Source: Enterococcus sp. DIV1094 (GTDB taxonomy: Bacteria; Bacillota; Bacilli; Lactobacillales; Enterococcaceae). Taken from it: a DNA stretch of 64,000 nucleotides. The stretch lies in assembly GCF_017316305.2 (NCBI RefSeq), contig NZ_CP147250.1, forward strand, positions 1,570,001 to 1,634,000, written 5' to 3'. Shown here in pieces: positions 28,394 to 36,109 of this stretch. Within the stretch, counting starts at the first letter, position 1. The number at the start of each line of letters is the position of its first letter. A program made the translations under genes and the position numbers. The notes under the pieces are model-generated. The model did no database searches. It saw only the letters and a list, made by a program, of their open reading frames with translations, and was not told where the DNA came from.

Positions 28394-30130
28394 ATGAATG
28401 AAAAGAAAAAAATCTCAGTTGCCTTTATTTTAGCGATTGTTTTGATTGTGGGTGGGACACTTACGTTACTCTATCCAATTGTTGGCAATTATCTTGCAAA
28501 TCGTGAACGTAGCTCAGCAACGATTGGCTATGATCACGCACTTGAGAAGTTGACCGAAAAAGATATCGAAAATGAGTTCGAACGAGCGAAAGTATATAAT
28601 GAACGACTATTTCAACAACAACAAGGAAAGGCAGTCAATTTAAATGAACTAGACTATAAGACACTCGTGAATTCGGCCGGTGTCATGGGAACATTGGATA
28701 TTCCTTCCTTGGATATCGAAAAAATGCCTTTTTATCATGGGACAGATTATCTTACATTGGATCGCGGTTTGGGACATTTTGAGAAAAGCTCGATTTCAAT
28801 TGGTGGTGAAAACACTCGATCAGTGATTACAGGTCATAGTGGCGTACAAAACCAAGTGCTCTTTACGGATATCATCAATCTAAGAGTCGGAGATTTATTT
28901 TTTATCAATGTTTTAGGCAAGCGATTAGCTTATCAAATCGAATCTTTCGAAGAAGTTTTACCGACAGAAGTGGACAAAGTCAAAATCCAACCGGGCAAAG
29001 ATATGGTTACTTTATTGACTTGTACCCCACCAGGAGTCAACACCTATCGTTTATTAGTAAATGGCGTAAGAGTTCCTTATGAAGAAGCATTGAACAAACC
29101 AGTCGTTAAACGAAACTTTTGGAGTTATCAAAATGTTGTATTAGGGTCATTGTCATTATGTTTCCTGATATTTGCATGCCTCGTTTTACGTTATCGTTAC
29201 TTAGTGAAACGATTTCGTTCAGATAATCCAGAAAAAGTTGAAACAGCCCGTAAAAAATTACGGCGCTTATACTTACTTACAAAAGGCTTTTTCGTTACGC
29301 TAGTCCTGGCAATGACTGTTTTATTAGGCGTAGCAATTTATGGGTATACACAAATTCAAAGACAACAAGAAATCGGAACGATCAATATCGGAGAAAATAG
29401 TGAATTAGCTGACTATAATCTGAAAAAAATATCCGAAGCTTCCTATACTGAAGAAGATATTGCTAGTGTGAACCTTGGGAATTATTCCAATGCTAAAATC
29501 AACTTCCAGCAGACTGTCAATGATTGGGGGATTGGTAAATTGATGATACCAAATGTTCAGATCGACTTACCTATTTTAGCAGGAATGAACAATGAGAATC
29601 TTATGAATGGTGTGGCAACGTACACAAAAAAGCAACAGTTGGGAATGGATAACTATGTACTGTTAGCACATAATATATTTGATCAAGATGTTTTGCTCAA
29701 TCGTATTTCACAGTTGAATATGAAGGACAAAATCTATGCGACCGACTTCAAGGATCTTTACATCTACGAGGTCAGTTATAATGAAGTGGTAGAAGATACA
29801 CAAGTAGAGTTGCTTGAATTGAAAAAAGCAGGAAGCAAAGCAATGATTACATTAGTGCGATGTGAAGGAGATATTGGTACGCGTTATCGCCGAGTCGTTC
29901 AAGGAGAATTGGTCAGTGTCAGAGGCATCAATGAGATGGATGAGACAGAGTTAGACGAAATCGGATTTGAGAAAAATAGTGAAACCATCGATGGAACGAT
30001 CGTAAAAAATTCACCGATCGAGCCATTCAATGCAACAAGTATGGTCGTGGCTTCCAGAGTCGTTTCAGACCCATTGCAAACGTTGATCCCCATCGTTTTT
30101 TTTCTTACTTGTACCTGTGATCCTATTTAA
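28394..30130 (+). CDS. Fused double sortase (class C-like followed by class A-like)
   Basis: A 578-aa membrane protein with two complete sortase domains. Half 1 has an N-terminal membrane helix at about 8-30, then TGHSG (His148), TLLTC (Cys210) and Arg219, and a helix at about 247-268: the class C pilin-polymerase layout. The usual DP-aromatic lid motif is not visible. Half 2 has a helix at about 297-317, then His426 in LLAHN, Cys490 in TLVRC and Arg499/500, a class A-like layout. Sortases are normally separate about 200-300-aa proteins. The last eight residues (LTCTCDPI) look out of frame: removing one T from the T8 run at 30096-30103 gives FFLLVPVILFNIV, a natural membrane tail, and a stop at 30140. 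It is the only sortase in the window and presumably serves both pilus operons. Confidence 0.87.
   Translation: MNEKKKISVAFILAIVLIVGGTLTLLYPIVGNYLANRERSSATIGYDHALEKLTEKDIENEFERAKVYNERLFQQQQGKAVNLNELDYKTLVNSAGVMGTLDIPSLDIEKMPFYHGTDYLTLDRGLGHFEKSSISIGGENTRSVITGHSGVQNQVLFTDIINLRVGDLFFINVLGKRLAYQIESFEEVLPTEVDKVKIQPGKDMVTLLTCTPPGVNTYRLLVNGVRVPYEEALNKPVVKRNFWSYQNVVLGSLSLCFLIFACLVLRYRYLVKRFRSDNPEKVETARKKLRRLYLLTKGFFVTLVLAMTVLLGVAIYGYTQIQRQQEIGTINIGENSELADYNLKKISEASYTEEDIASVNLGNYSNAKINFQQTVNDWGIGKLMIPNVQIDLPILAGMNNENLMNGVATYTKKQQLGMDNYVLLAHNIFDQDVLLNRISQLNMKDKIYATDFKDLYIYEVSYNEVVEDTQVELLELKKAGSKAMITLVRCEGDIGTRYRRVVQGELVSVRGINEMDETELDEIGFEKNSETIDGTIVKNSPIEPFNATSMVVASRVVSDPLQTLIPIVFFLTCTCDPI
30096..30103 (+). 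other. T8 homopolymer at the 3' end of the sortase gene
   Basis: A run of eight T near the end of the sortase gene. Reading it as seven T converts a Cys-rich ending into a hydrophobic tail typical of membrane sortases. Confidence 0.6.
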
Positions 30131-30191
30131 TATTGTTTAGTGGAGAGGTCGAGCTGTTAGACCTGAACCTATAGTATAAGGAGAGAAATAA

Positions 30192-30509
30192 ATGATGATT
30201 AATGGAGTGATCCTGGTGATCATACTGGGGAATTTGTCTTATTTGACGTTTATCTTGATCAAGCAGATCCGATTATTGAATTTGAAACGTCGTGTGGCTG
30301 ATCAGCCTCTTACACTGAAAAAGATAGGCATCTATCAAGACCAACTAATAAGAAAGCACATGTTTTCTTTAGTAGTTGTTAATCTATTGATGAGTATTGC
30401 ATTGGTTTTATGTGTATACATGAATTTTGAAATACAAAATACCAGAATCAATGATCATAAAATGACCGTTGATTTATTAGAGCGTATAAAAGAGTTGACG
30501 GATACATGA
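30192..30509 (+). CDS. Small two-helix membrane protein of pilus operon 2
   Basis: A 105-aa protein with membrane helices at about 5-25 and 55-77, a basic loop (QIRLLNLKRRVADQP) and the conserved tail TRINDHKMTVDLLERIKEL. It is the counterpart of 5886-6206. AAGGAG precedes the ATG. It lies between the double sortase and the signal peptidase, so a role in presenting pilins to these enzymes is plausible but unproven. No known family is recognised. Confidence 0.75.
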   Translation: MMINGVILVIILGNLSYLTFILIKQIRLLNLKRRVADQPLTLKKIGIYQDQLIRKHMFSLVVVNLLMSIALVLCVYMNFEIQNTRINDHKMTVDLLERIKELTDT

Positions 30510-30547
30510 GAATAGTACTTCGATCGTTGTAAAGGAGGTCTGTTTAG

Positions 30548-31048
30548 GTGCTGATTTGGTCAAAAGGGGAACTGAAAGAAAAGAAAAGTAGAACACTTTA
30601 TTTTTTGATTATCCTATTGATGCTAGGGATTATTTTGTATGGAAGCATGCGCTACCGAATCCACAAAGTGCAGGGAGACTCAATGGATACAGCACTTCAT
30701 TCAGGCGAAATGGTCATTGTTGATCGGTTGGCGACGATTGGTCGGTATGAGATTGTGGCTTTTGAAAATAAAAACTCAGATCATCTAGTGAAGCGAATCG
30801 TGGGGGTTCCGGGGGATCTAGTTGTCATAGATGATCTAAATCTAACGTTATATCAAGGAAATACAAATAAAGCACCTGCGTTGAATTTTTTGATCAGCCC
30901 AGAATCGGCAAGGGAAATGAAAAATATCGAGTATATACCTGCGGACACATTTTTTGTTTTAGGCGATAACAGTAGTGTCTCGGAGGATAGTCGAATTTTT
31001 GGACCCATACATCGTAAAGAACTTGAGGGGCGAATTCTCTTTAAATAG
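30548..31048 (+). CDS. Signal peptidase I of the pilus operon
   Basis: A 166-aa type I signal peptidase with a single N-terminal membrane helix (about 16-34). It has the nucleophile Ser45 in QGDSMD, the general base Lys82 in LVKRIVGVPGD, and the C-terminal GDNSSVSEDSR box. It cleaves secretory signal sequences outside the membrane. The GTG start is supported by AAAGGAGG at 9-nt spacing. Dedicated signal peptidases occur in other Gram-positive pilus islands, where they process or assist pilins. Pilus operon 1 has no counterpart at this position. Confidence 0.92.
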   Translation: MLIWSKGELKEKKSRTLYFLIILLMLGIILYGSMRYRIHKVQGDSMDTALHSGEMVIVDRLATIGRYEIVAFENKNSDHLVKRIVGVPGDLVVIDDLNLTLYQGNTNKAPALNFLISPESAREMKNIEYIPADTFFVLGDNSSVSEDSRIFGPIHRKELEGRILFK

Positions 31049-31076
31049 AGAAATTTTAAAGGAGTTAAGGTTGAAC

Positions 31077-31664
31077 ATGACGAAAAAAAAGAAAGATGGT
31101 TGGTTTTTCTCGAAAAGTTTATTAGATGAAATCCATCAAATCGACATTGAAGATGAAGAGATAGCAGAAGAAACGGAGCAAAACCAGAAAAGCAACACTG
31201 AAGCAACAATCGGATATACTTTTTTTACTGAAGAGAATAGGTCGCTACAACGCTCGAAAGTTGAGTCGCCAAATCCACCAGAGGAGTCAACATATATTGA
31301 TAAAAAACAAGCAGTATCGGCTGAATCTTTAGTGGTTTATCAATCGTTAAAAAGCGAAACAGGAAAGGAACTAGTTGATAGTAGCCTTACAAATAAAAAA
31401 CTTGAGGTCTTGCTGGCTATTGATCGGTCAACAGGGGATAAACCGCTTGGCCAAAGAAGGGTAGACCGCCATGTTGTAGCACAAGCAAATGTTAATAATG
31501 AATCAAGTGATGCAAAGCAAACAACAGCACATGTGGTTGAGCCTACATCATCAGTTGAAGCGAGTCTAGATACAGCAACTCGGCAAAAAAGAAGAAACAA
31601 ACATGAGCAAGAAATCTTTTCTTTAACAGAACAAAATGGAAAACTTGTATATCGTAAAAAATAA
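31077..31664 (+). CDS. Conserved 'KKDGWFFSKS' protein of pilus operon 2
   Basis: A 195-aa soluble protein, longer relative of 5364-5747. The first 20 residues carry the shared KKDGWFFSKSLLDEI block; the rest is acidic and Ser/Thr/Glu-rich with no predicted domain. The C-terminus ends EQNGKLVYRKK, echoing the ending of its paralog. The ATG at 31077 with AAGG at 6-nt spacing is chosen; a TTG at 31071 is possible. It is the last gene of the operon. The conserved basic/aromatic head and variable acidic tail suggest a membrane- or partner-binding head. Function unknown. Confidence 0.7.
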   Translation: MTKKKKDGWFFSKSLLDEIHQIDIEDEEIAEETEQNQKSNTEATIGYTFFTEENRSLQRSKVESPNPPEESTYIDKKQAVSAESLVVYQSLKSETGKELVDSSLTNKKLEVLLAIDRSTGDKPLGQRRVDRHVVAQANVNNESSDAKQTTAHVVEPTSSVEASLDTATRQKRRNKHEQEIFSLTEQNGKLVYRKK

Positions 31665-31707
31665 GTTTTTCAGCAGTAACTCAAAGAGAATAGTTACTTC
31701 TATAGTA

Positions 31708-31753
31708 TAGAAGGTTGAGGATCCTACGTGTGATTTCAACCTTCTATTTTTTT
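31708..31753 (+). terminator. Terminator of pilus operon 2
   Basis: An 11-bp stem (TAGAAGGTTGA at 31708-31718 with TCAACCTTCTA at 31736-31746) is followed by a T-run. Confidence 0.88.
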
Positions 31754-31827
31754 GTTTATTTTAAAATACTATTTCTTTAGTTTTAGGGTATAAAAAGATA
31801 CCGACTTCCTATGTCTATAGAATATGC

Positions 31828-31886
31828 AAAAAGCACATCGTCTTTTAAAATCAAAATCGCTTGGTCATAAAAGACGATGTGCTTTT
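31828..31886. terminator. Long inverted repeat before rgg 3, probable terminator on the minus strand
   Basis: 19-bp perfect arms (AAAAGCACATCGTCTTTTA and its complement) surround a 21-nt loop. A-rich and T-rich flanks would allow termination in both directions. It lies downstream of the minus-strand rgg 3. Confidence 0.65.
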
Positions 31887-31999
31887 CATATCTATAAAGA
31901 ACATGCGTAACTAAATGACTCTACCGTAACTTTTTGTTGTACAGCAATCCCATCCTCAACTGATCGAATAGGCTGCTGTAGGTTAGATGGGAATGTACG

Positions 32000-32908
32000 C
32001 TATTCTACAGGCATGAGAACGATTCGCCATACTTTATCCCATAACGTATTCAATCGATTGATTTCTAAAACGATTTTGTGCTCATCTTTAAAGATATAGA
32101 TAATCATTTTTTTCAGTTTATCATACTTTTTTTGTCCATATTCGTGACTGCCCGCAAGTACATGGGTAACGGCCACTAGAAATAAACGCCATAGTCGAAA
32201 TCGATAGTTGAATCTGTTAGGGTTTCGATTTAGGATGAAATTTGTTGCAGATTCAACATGAAGGATGTCTCTAGAGTCTAGCGCTGTTTCATAATAACTA
32301 AAAAACAATGAATCAAGAATCCATGGGTCAAATTCATCTTCAAATCTTTTATGACTTAATAAAAAATTTTTGAAAAAATGATCGTACTCTTCAAATCGTA
32401 GTGTTTCTTCAATAGAAGAAAACAACCTCAACTCAATATTTGTCCATAAATCAATACTTTCCAAATGCGTTTTTATCTGTTGAACAACTTGTTCAAACTG
32501 TGCAGTGTCGTTCAGTAGACTTGCATAATTCAACGTTGCTTGCCAATGGATATAGAGATAGCCTAATCCATCTGTCTTGTTGAACATTTCCAACGATTCC
32601 TCTTTTATTGCCTTCACATCATAGCTATTTTTTTTTGATACAGCCACTGCTAACTTATTTTCTAAACTTTTATGTCCTTGTTTGATCAGGGGGATCAACT
32701 CTTCAAATTCAGTTAGTTCTATTCCAAGGATTTCAGTGATTTTGAAAAAATTGACAAGACTGATTTCACCTTCCCCTCGAACAAAACGATAGTAAGTAGG
32801 ACGTGTGATTCCTGAAGAAAAGATTGTTTTTGTCGATATTTTTTTCTCTTTCCGTATGTCGTTCAGTAGCTCACCGAGAGTAAAATCTTTATAACCATTG
32901 TTAGTCAC
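32000..32908 (-). CDS. Rgg/GadR/MutR-type transcriptional regulator 3
   Basis: A 302-aa paralog of the regulators at 14151 and 15722. It has the same HTH (ISTKTIFSSGITRPTYYRFVRGEGEISL) and a helical C-terminal domain with SIDLWTNIELRLFSSIEETL. The start is GTG at 32908, which aligns with the paralogs; the ribosome site (AAAGG) is weak. It faces away from the next operon and converges on pilus operon 2. Three close paralogs around two pilus operons suggest divided or competing control. Confidence 0.8.
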   Translation of the reverse strand: MTNNGYKDFTLGELLNDIRKEKKISTKTIFSSGITRPTYYRFVRGEGEISLVNFFKITEILGIELTEFEELIPLIKQGHKSLENKLAVAVSKKNSYDVKAIKEESLEMFNKTDGLGYLYIHWQATLNYASLLNDTAQFEQVVQQIKTHLESIDLWTNIELRLFSSIEETLRFEEYDHFFKNFLLSHKRFEDEFDPWILDSLFFSYYETALDSRDILHVESATNFILNRNPNRFNYRFRLWRLFLVAVTHVLAGSHEYGQKKYDKLKKMIIYIFKDEHKIVLEINRLNTLWDKVWRIVLMPVE

Positions 32909-33465
32909 TGATTATAGCCTGCCTTTCATCCCTGTATTTACGTCACAGTTATTTTCTTTTCATGATAAAGTTATTCAAAAATCGAGTATAGACGATGTTT
33001 ATCACAGATGACCCGTTAATTATATTATATTTACCTTATCTATTAGTAATCTTATTTTCCTTGAAAATTAATCAAAAATTAATAATAAGGTAGGTATTTC
33101 AATAGTTACGAACGTTATGTTTGACAAACGAAGTGAGATCAACAAAAAGTCGCCACTTAGAGAGTCTAGAGTAAATTGTTTTAAAAATAAAAAATCTAAG
33201 GTTCTGAAACAATTTAATCCCGCTAGATTTAGGAAAAACAGCTGGAAAACGGTTGTTAGAAGGAGAATTTGTACGAATAGAAAGGAAAGAAGGATAAAAG
33301 CCTGGGCAAACAGGAAGATAAGGCAGGTAAGGTGATAAGTGAAATCTAATTCTATGATTCAAAAAAACGCACACTAAAATTAGTGTGCAAAGGAAAAATC
33401 AGTGTGTGTTGAAACCGTTCTCTTTGAAAACCCTTTATTTATCAAGGAATTGAGTAATTTAAAAG
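32909..33465. other. Spacer between rgg 3 and the cellobiose-type PTS operon
   Basis: About 560 bp. Two overlapping opposite-strand frames here have no ribosome site and no recognisable product. The palindrome at 33369-33388 is listed separately. The rgg 3 promoter should lie near 32910-33060, which is very A/T-rich. Confidence 0.5.
33369..33388. promoter_or_regulatory. Palindrome, candidate enhancer for the sigma-54 activator
   Basis: GCACACTA-AAAT-TAGTGTGC is a perfect 8-bp-arm palindrome about 80 bp upstream of the -24 element. A related half-site AGTGTGTG follows at about 33401. LevR/CelR-type activators of sigma-54 PTS operons bind inverted repeats in this position. Confidence 0.45.
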
Positions 33466-33483
33466 TTGGCACGGTAATTGCTT
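33466..33483 (+). promoter_or_regulatory. Sigma-54 (RpoN) promoter
   Basis: TTGGCAC-GGTAA-TTGCTT matches the -24/-12 consensus TGGCAC-N5-TTGC with exact spacing. It lies 40 bp before the first PTS gene. The matching activator is not in this window. Confidence 0.85.
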
Positions 33484-33522
33484 ATATAAAAGTGTAAGAA
33501 TAAGAAAAGGAAGTGTTCGAAA

Positions 33523-33843
33523 ATGGAAAAAAGAACAATCATGCTTGTCTGCTCTGCAGGAATGAGTACAAGTTTATTAGTGACAAAAATGCAAAAAGCA
33601 GCAGAAGAAAAAGGCGTAGAAGCAGACATCTTTGCAGTCTCAGCATCAGAAGCAGATAGCCAATTAGAATCAAAAAATGTAGACGTTTTATTATTAGGCC
33701 CACAAGTACGTTTCATGCAAAGTCAATTTGCTGAAAAATTAGCACCAAAGGGAATTCCATTAGATGTCATCAATATGCAAGACTACGGAATGATGAATGG
33801 TGCCAAAGTCTTAGAACAAGCAGAAACGTTGATCAATAAATAA
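33523..33843 (+). CDS. celA: PTS lactose/cellobiose-family IIB
   Basis: A 106-aa cytoplasmic phosphocarrier. The active-site Cys10 lies in VCSAGMSTS, the P-loop of cellobiose/chitobiose IIB proteins. It passes phosphate from IIA to the sugar bound by IIC. AAGGAA precedes the ATG. It is first in a three-gene operon behind a sigma-54 promoter, an arrangement known for several enterococcal and listerial PTS operons. Confidence 0.93.
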   Translation: MEKRTIMLVCSAGMSTSLLVTKMQKAAEEKGVEADIFAVSASEADSQLESKNVDVLLLGPQVRFMQSQFAEKLAPKGIPLDVINMQDYGMMNGAKVLEQAETLINK

Positions 33844-33862
33844 TAGAAAAAGAGGGAAGAAA

Positions 33863-34180
33863 ATGGAAGATCAAAAAAATCTAGAAGCCATCATGGGATT
33901 GATCATGTTTGGCGGGAACGCAAAAAGCGATGCAATGGAAGCGATTGCTGCTGCGAAAAAAGGCGACTTTGAATTAGCAGATGCAAAAATCAAAGATGCA
34001 GAAGAGTCACTTGTTCAAGCGCATCATTCACAAACTGGCTTACTAACACAAGAAGCGCAAGGCGAACATATGGAAGTGACATTATTGACTGTCCACAGTC
34101 AGGATCACTTGATGACTTCGATCGCTTTTACTGATTTAGCGAAAGAAATCATCGATCTATATCGTCGAATTGAGGCGTAG
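33863..34180 (+). CDS. celC: PTS lactose/cellobiose-family IIA
   Basis: A 105-aa helical phosphocarrier. It has the family motif TVHSQDHLMTS with the phosphorylated His78, and the AHHSQTGLLTQEA block at about 53-65. It receives phosphate from HPr. It is 19 bp after the IIB gene with AGAGGGAAG upstream, and 28 bp before the IIC gene. Confidence 0.93.
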   Translation: MEDQKNLEAIMGLIMFGGNAKSDAMEAIAAAKKGDFELADAKIKDAEESLVQAHHSQTGLLTQEAQGEHMEVTLLTVHSQDHLMTSIAFTDLAKEIIDLYRRIEA

Positions 34181-34208
34181 ATTTTAAAAAAGAAAAGAGG
34201 AGAAAGAT

Positions 34209-35462
34209 ATGGATAGCTTTGTAGCATTTATGGAAAAACATTTTATACCAGTCGCATCGAAGATCGGTGCGCAACGTCATTTAGTGGCAATTCGTGACGC
34301 GTTTATGGTCAGCATGCCATTGATGATTTTAGGCGCTTTAGCTGTTATGATCAATAACTTGCCAATTCCTGGTTTCCAAGAATTGATGAATTCGATTTTT
34401 GGCGGCGAAGCATGGAAAGGATTCGGTGCAGCTGCATGGAACGGAACGTTCGCGATTCTTTCTGTATTGATTGCTTTCTTATTAGCATATCATTTAGCAA
34501 ATGGTTACCGTAAAGACGGCGTATCTGCCGGAGTGATTTCTTTAGGTTCATTTTTCGCACTAGGCGGCGCTCTAGGAATGAGTTCAAACGGATTATTTAT
34601 TGCAATTATTGTGGGTATTATTTCAACAGAGATTTTTGTACGTTTAAGCGGAAATGAAAAATTGATCATCAAAATGCCAGACGGCGTGCCACCAGCAGTT
34701 GCGAAAGCATTTGCTTCATTGCTACCAGCAATGATCACGATCTCAGTATTTGCACTAGTCGCTGCGATCTTCGCTGCATTTGGTGTTGCTGATATTGTCG
34801 GTGCATTCTACACAGTAGTTCAAGAACCATTTATGGGTCTTGCTAACTCTTATCCATCTGCATTATTACTTGCATTTATTACACCGTTCCTTTGGTTCTT
34901 CGGACTTCACGGAGCAAACATGGTCGATCCATTGATGCAAACAATCAATGCGCCAGCGATCCAAGCAAACGTAGAAGCTATTGCTAATGGACAAAACGCA
35001 CCATTTATCGTCAACAAACCTTTCTTTGACAGCTTTGTCAACTTAGGTGGTACAGGTGCGACACTAGGATTATTGATTGCGATCTACTTAGTAGGACGTA
35101 GAAATAAACCTTATATGGTCGTAACAAACTTATCGATTGCACCGGGTATTTTCAACATCAATGAGCCAACGATGTTTGGTTTACCAATCGTTTTGAATCC
35201 AGTGATGTTCATTCCATTTATTTTAACACCAATGGTTTTAGTAACTGTTGCGTACTTTGCGACATCAACAGGACTTGTGCCAGCAGCTACAGTGATGCCA
35301 CCATGGGTTACACCACCAGTGATCGGCGGATTCTTAGCAACAAACAGTCTATCTGGTGCAGTATTATCTGCGGTCAACTTATTGATCTCAATTCTGATCT
35401 ACCTACCGTTTGTTAAAGTAGCAACGATCCAAGAGATGAAAAAAGAAACATTAAAAGCTTAA
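34209..35462 (+). CDS. celB: PTS lactose/cellobiose-family IIC
   Basis: A 417-aa integral membrane permease with about ten helices. It has the family blocks ITPFLWFFGLHGANMVDP and FNINEPTMFGLPIVLNP, the latter carrying the conserved Asn-Glu of the substrate loop. It imports and phosphorylates a beta-glucoside or chitobiose-type disaccharide with the IIA and IIB encoded just upstream. No phospho-beta-glucosidase is in the operon, so the hydrolase must be encoded elsewhere. Confidence 0.92.
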   Translation: MDSFVAFMEKHFIPVASKIGAQRHLVAIRDAFMVSMPLMILGALAVMINNLPIPGFQELMNSIFGGEAWKGFGAAAWNGTFAILSVLIAFLLAYHLANGYRKDGVSAGVISLGSFFALGGALGMSSNGLFIAIIVGIISTEIFVRLSGNEKLIIKMPDGVPPAVAKAFASLLPAMITISVFALVAAIFAAFGVADIVGAFYTVVQEPFMGLANSYPSALLLAFITPFLWFFGLHGANMVDPLMQTINAPAIQANVEAIANGQNAPFIVNKPFFDSFVNLGGTGATLGLLIAIYLVGRRNKPYMVVTNLSIAPGIFNINEPTMFGLPIVLNPVMFIPFILTPMVLVTVAYFATSTGLVPAATVMPPWVTPPVIGGFLATNSLSGAVLSAVNLLISILIYLPFVKVATIQEMKKETLKA

Positions 35463-35470
35463 TAAAAATG

Positions 35471-35500
35471 CGGAGAGCCAATGCGTGCTCTCCGTTTTTT
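35471..35500 (+). terminator. Terminator of the PTS operon
   Basis: An 8-bp stem (CGGAGAGC with GCTCTCCG) followed by six T. Confidence 0.9.
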
Positions 35501-35583
35501 GCATTACTACTGTTATCGTTGCTATTTTTGGGAAAGCAACGTATAGTTTTTGTAAGCATTTTATTTCGTTAGGAGGCTAGTGT

Positions 35584-35985
35584 ATGAATACTTTAGATAT
35601 CCAAAAAAGGATCGAGCGATTCCAAGAATATGGACGCTCTTTACCGGCTGCCAAAGTGTATTTTCGTGAAGACTGGGAGACCCTTTATTTTGATTTATTA
35701 GGCAAGCAGTTTGGGATGATGAGCCCAGAAGCAAATGAAAAAGCACTGATCACGCTAAAACATTTTCCTGAAAAAAATGAAGAATTGCGGACGATATATC
35801 CTGAGATTATTATTCCTGGTTACTATGCGAATAAGAAACATTGGAATTCGATCATGTTAGCTAAAGATGAGCTATCAGATGAAGAAATCGAAAAAATGAT
35901 TTTGATTTCTTATGAATTAGTGCTAGCGAAATTCTCTAAAAAACAACAAGAAGAAATCAAACACTCAGTGATAGAAGAGGATTGA
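35584..35985 (+). CDS. MmcQ/YjbR-family protein
   Basis: A 133-aa soluble protein. The C-terminal half carries PGYYANKKHWNSIML and SYELVLAKFSKKQ, the signature of the MmcQ/YjbR fold, which resembles CyaY and double-wing DNA-binding proteins. Biochemical function is unknown. TAGGAGG precedes the ATG. It is monocistronic with no functional link to its neighbours. Confidence 0.75.
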   Translation: MNTLDIQKRIERFQEYGRSLPAAKVYFREDWETLYFDLLGKQFGMMSPEANEKALITLKHFPEKNEELRTIYPEIIIPGYYANKKHWNSIMLAKDELSDEEIEKMILISYELVLAKFSKKQQEEIKHSVIEED

Positions 35986-36019
35986 ATCCTTGAATCGGCA
36001 GAAATCATATTTTAGTTGA

Positions 36020-36058
36020 TAAAAAAGGTCTGGAAATAGGGGAAACCTATTTTCAGAC
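36020..36058 (-). terminator. Terminator of the methyltransferase gene
   Basis: The hairpin GTCTGGAAATAGG...CCTATTTTCAGAC (36028-36058) has A6 on its left, giving a U-run on the minus strand. Confidence 0.65.
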
Positions 36059-36109
36059 GCTTAATAAGATTTGGGTATAGCTAGACTAGTTGATATCGAT
36101 GATGTGACT

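Noticed and set aside
33099..33374. Two overlapping opposite-strand open frames (91 and 72 codons) upstream of the sigma-54 operon
   Set aside because: Neither has a ribosome site or a recognisable product, and they mirror each other in a spacer; they are probably chance frames.
33369..33388. Palindrome read as an intrinsic terminator
   Set aside because: There is no T-run on the plus strand and no minus-strand gene feeds into it; the position relative to the sigma-54 promoter fits an activator site better.
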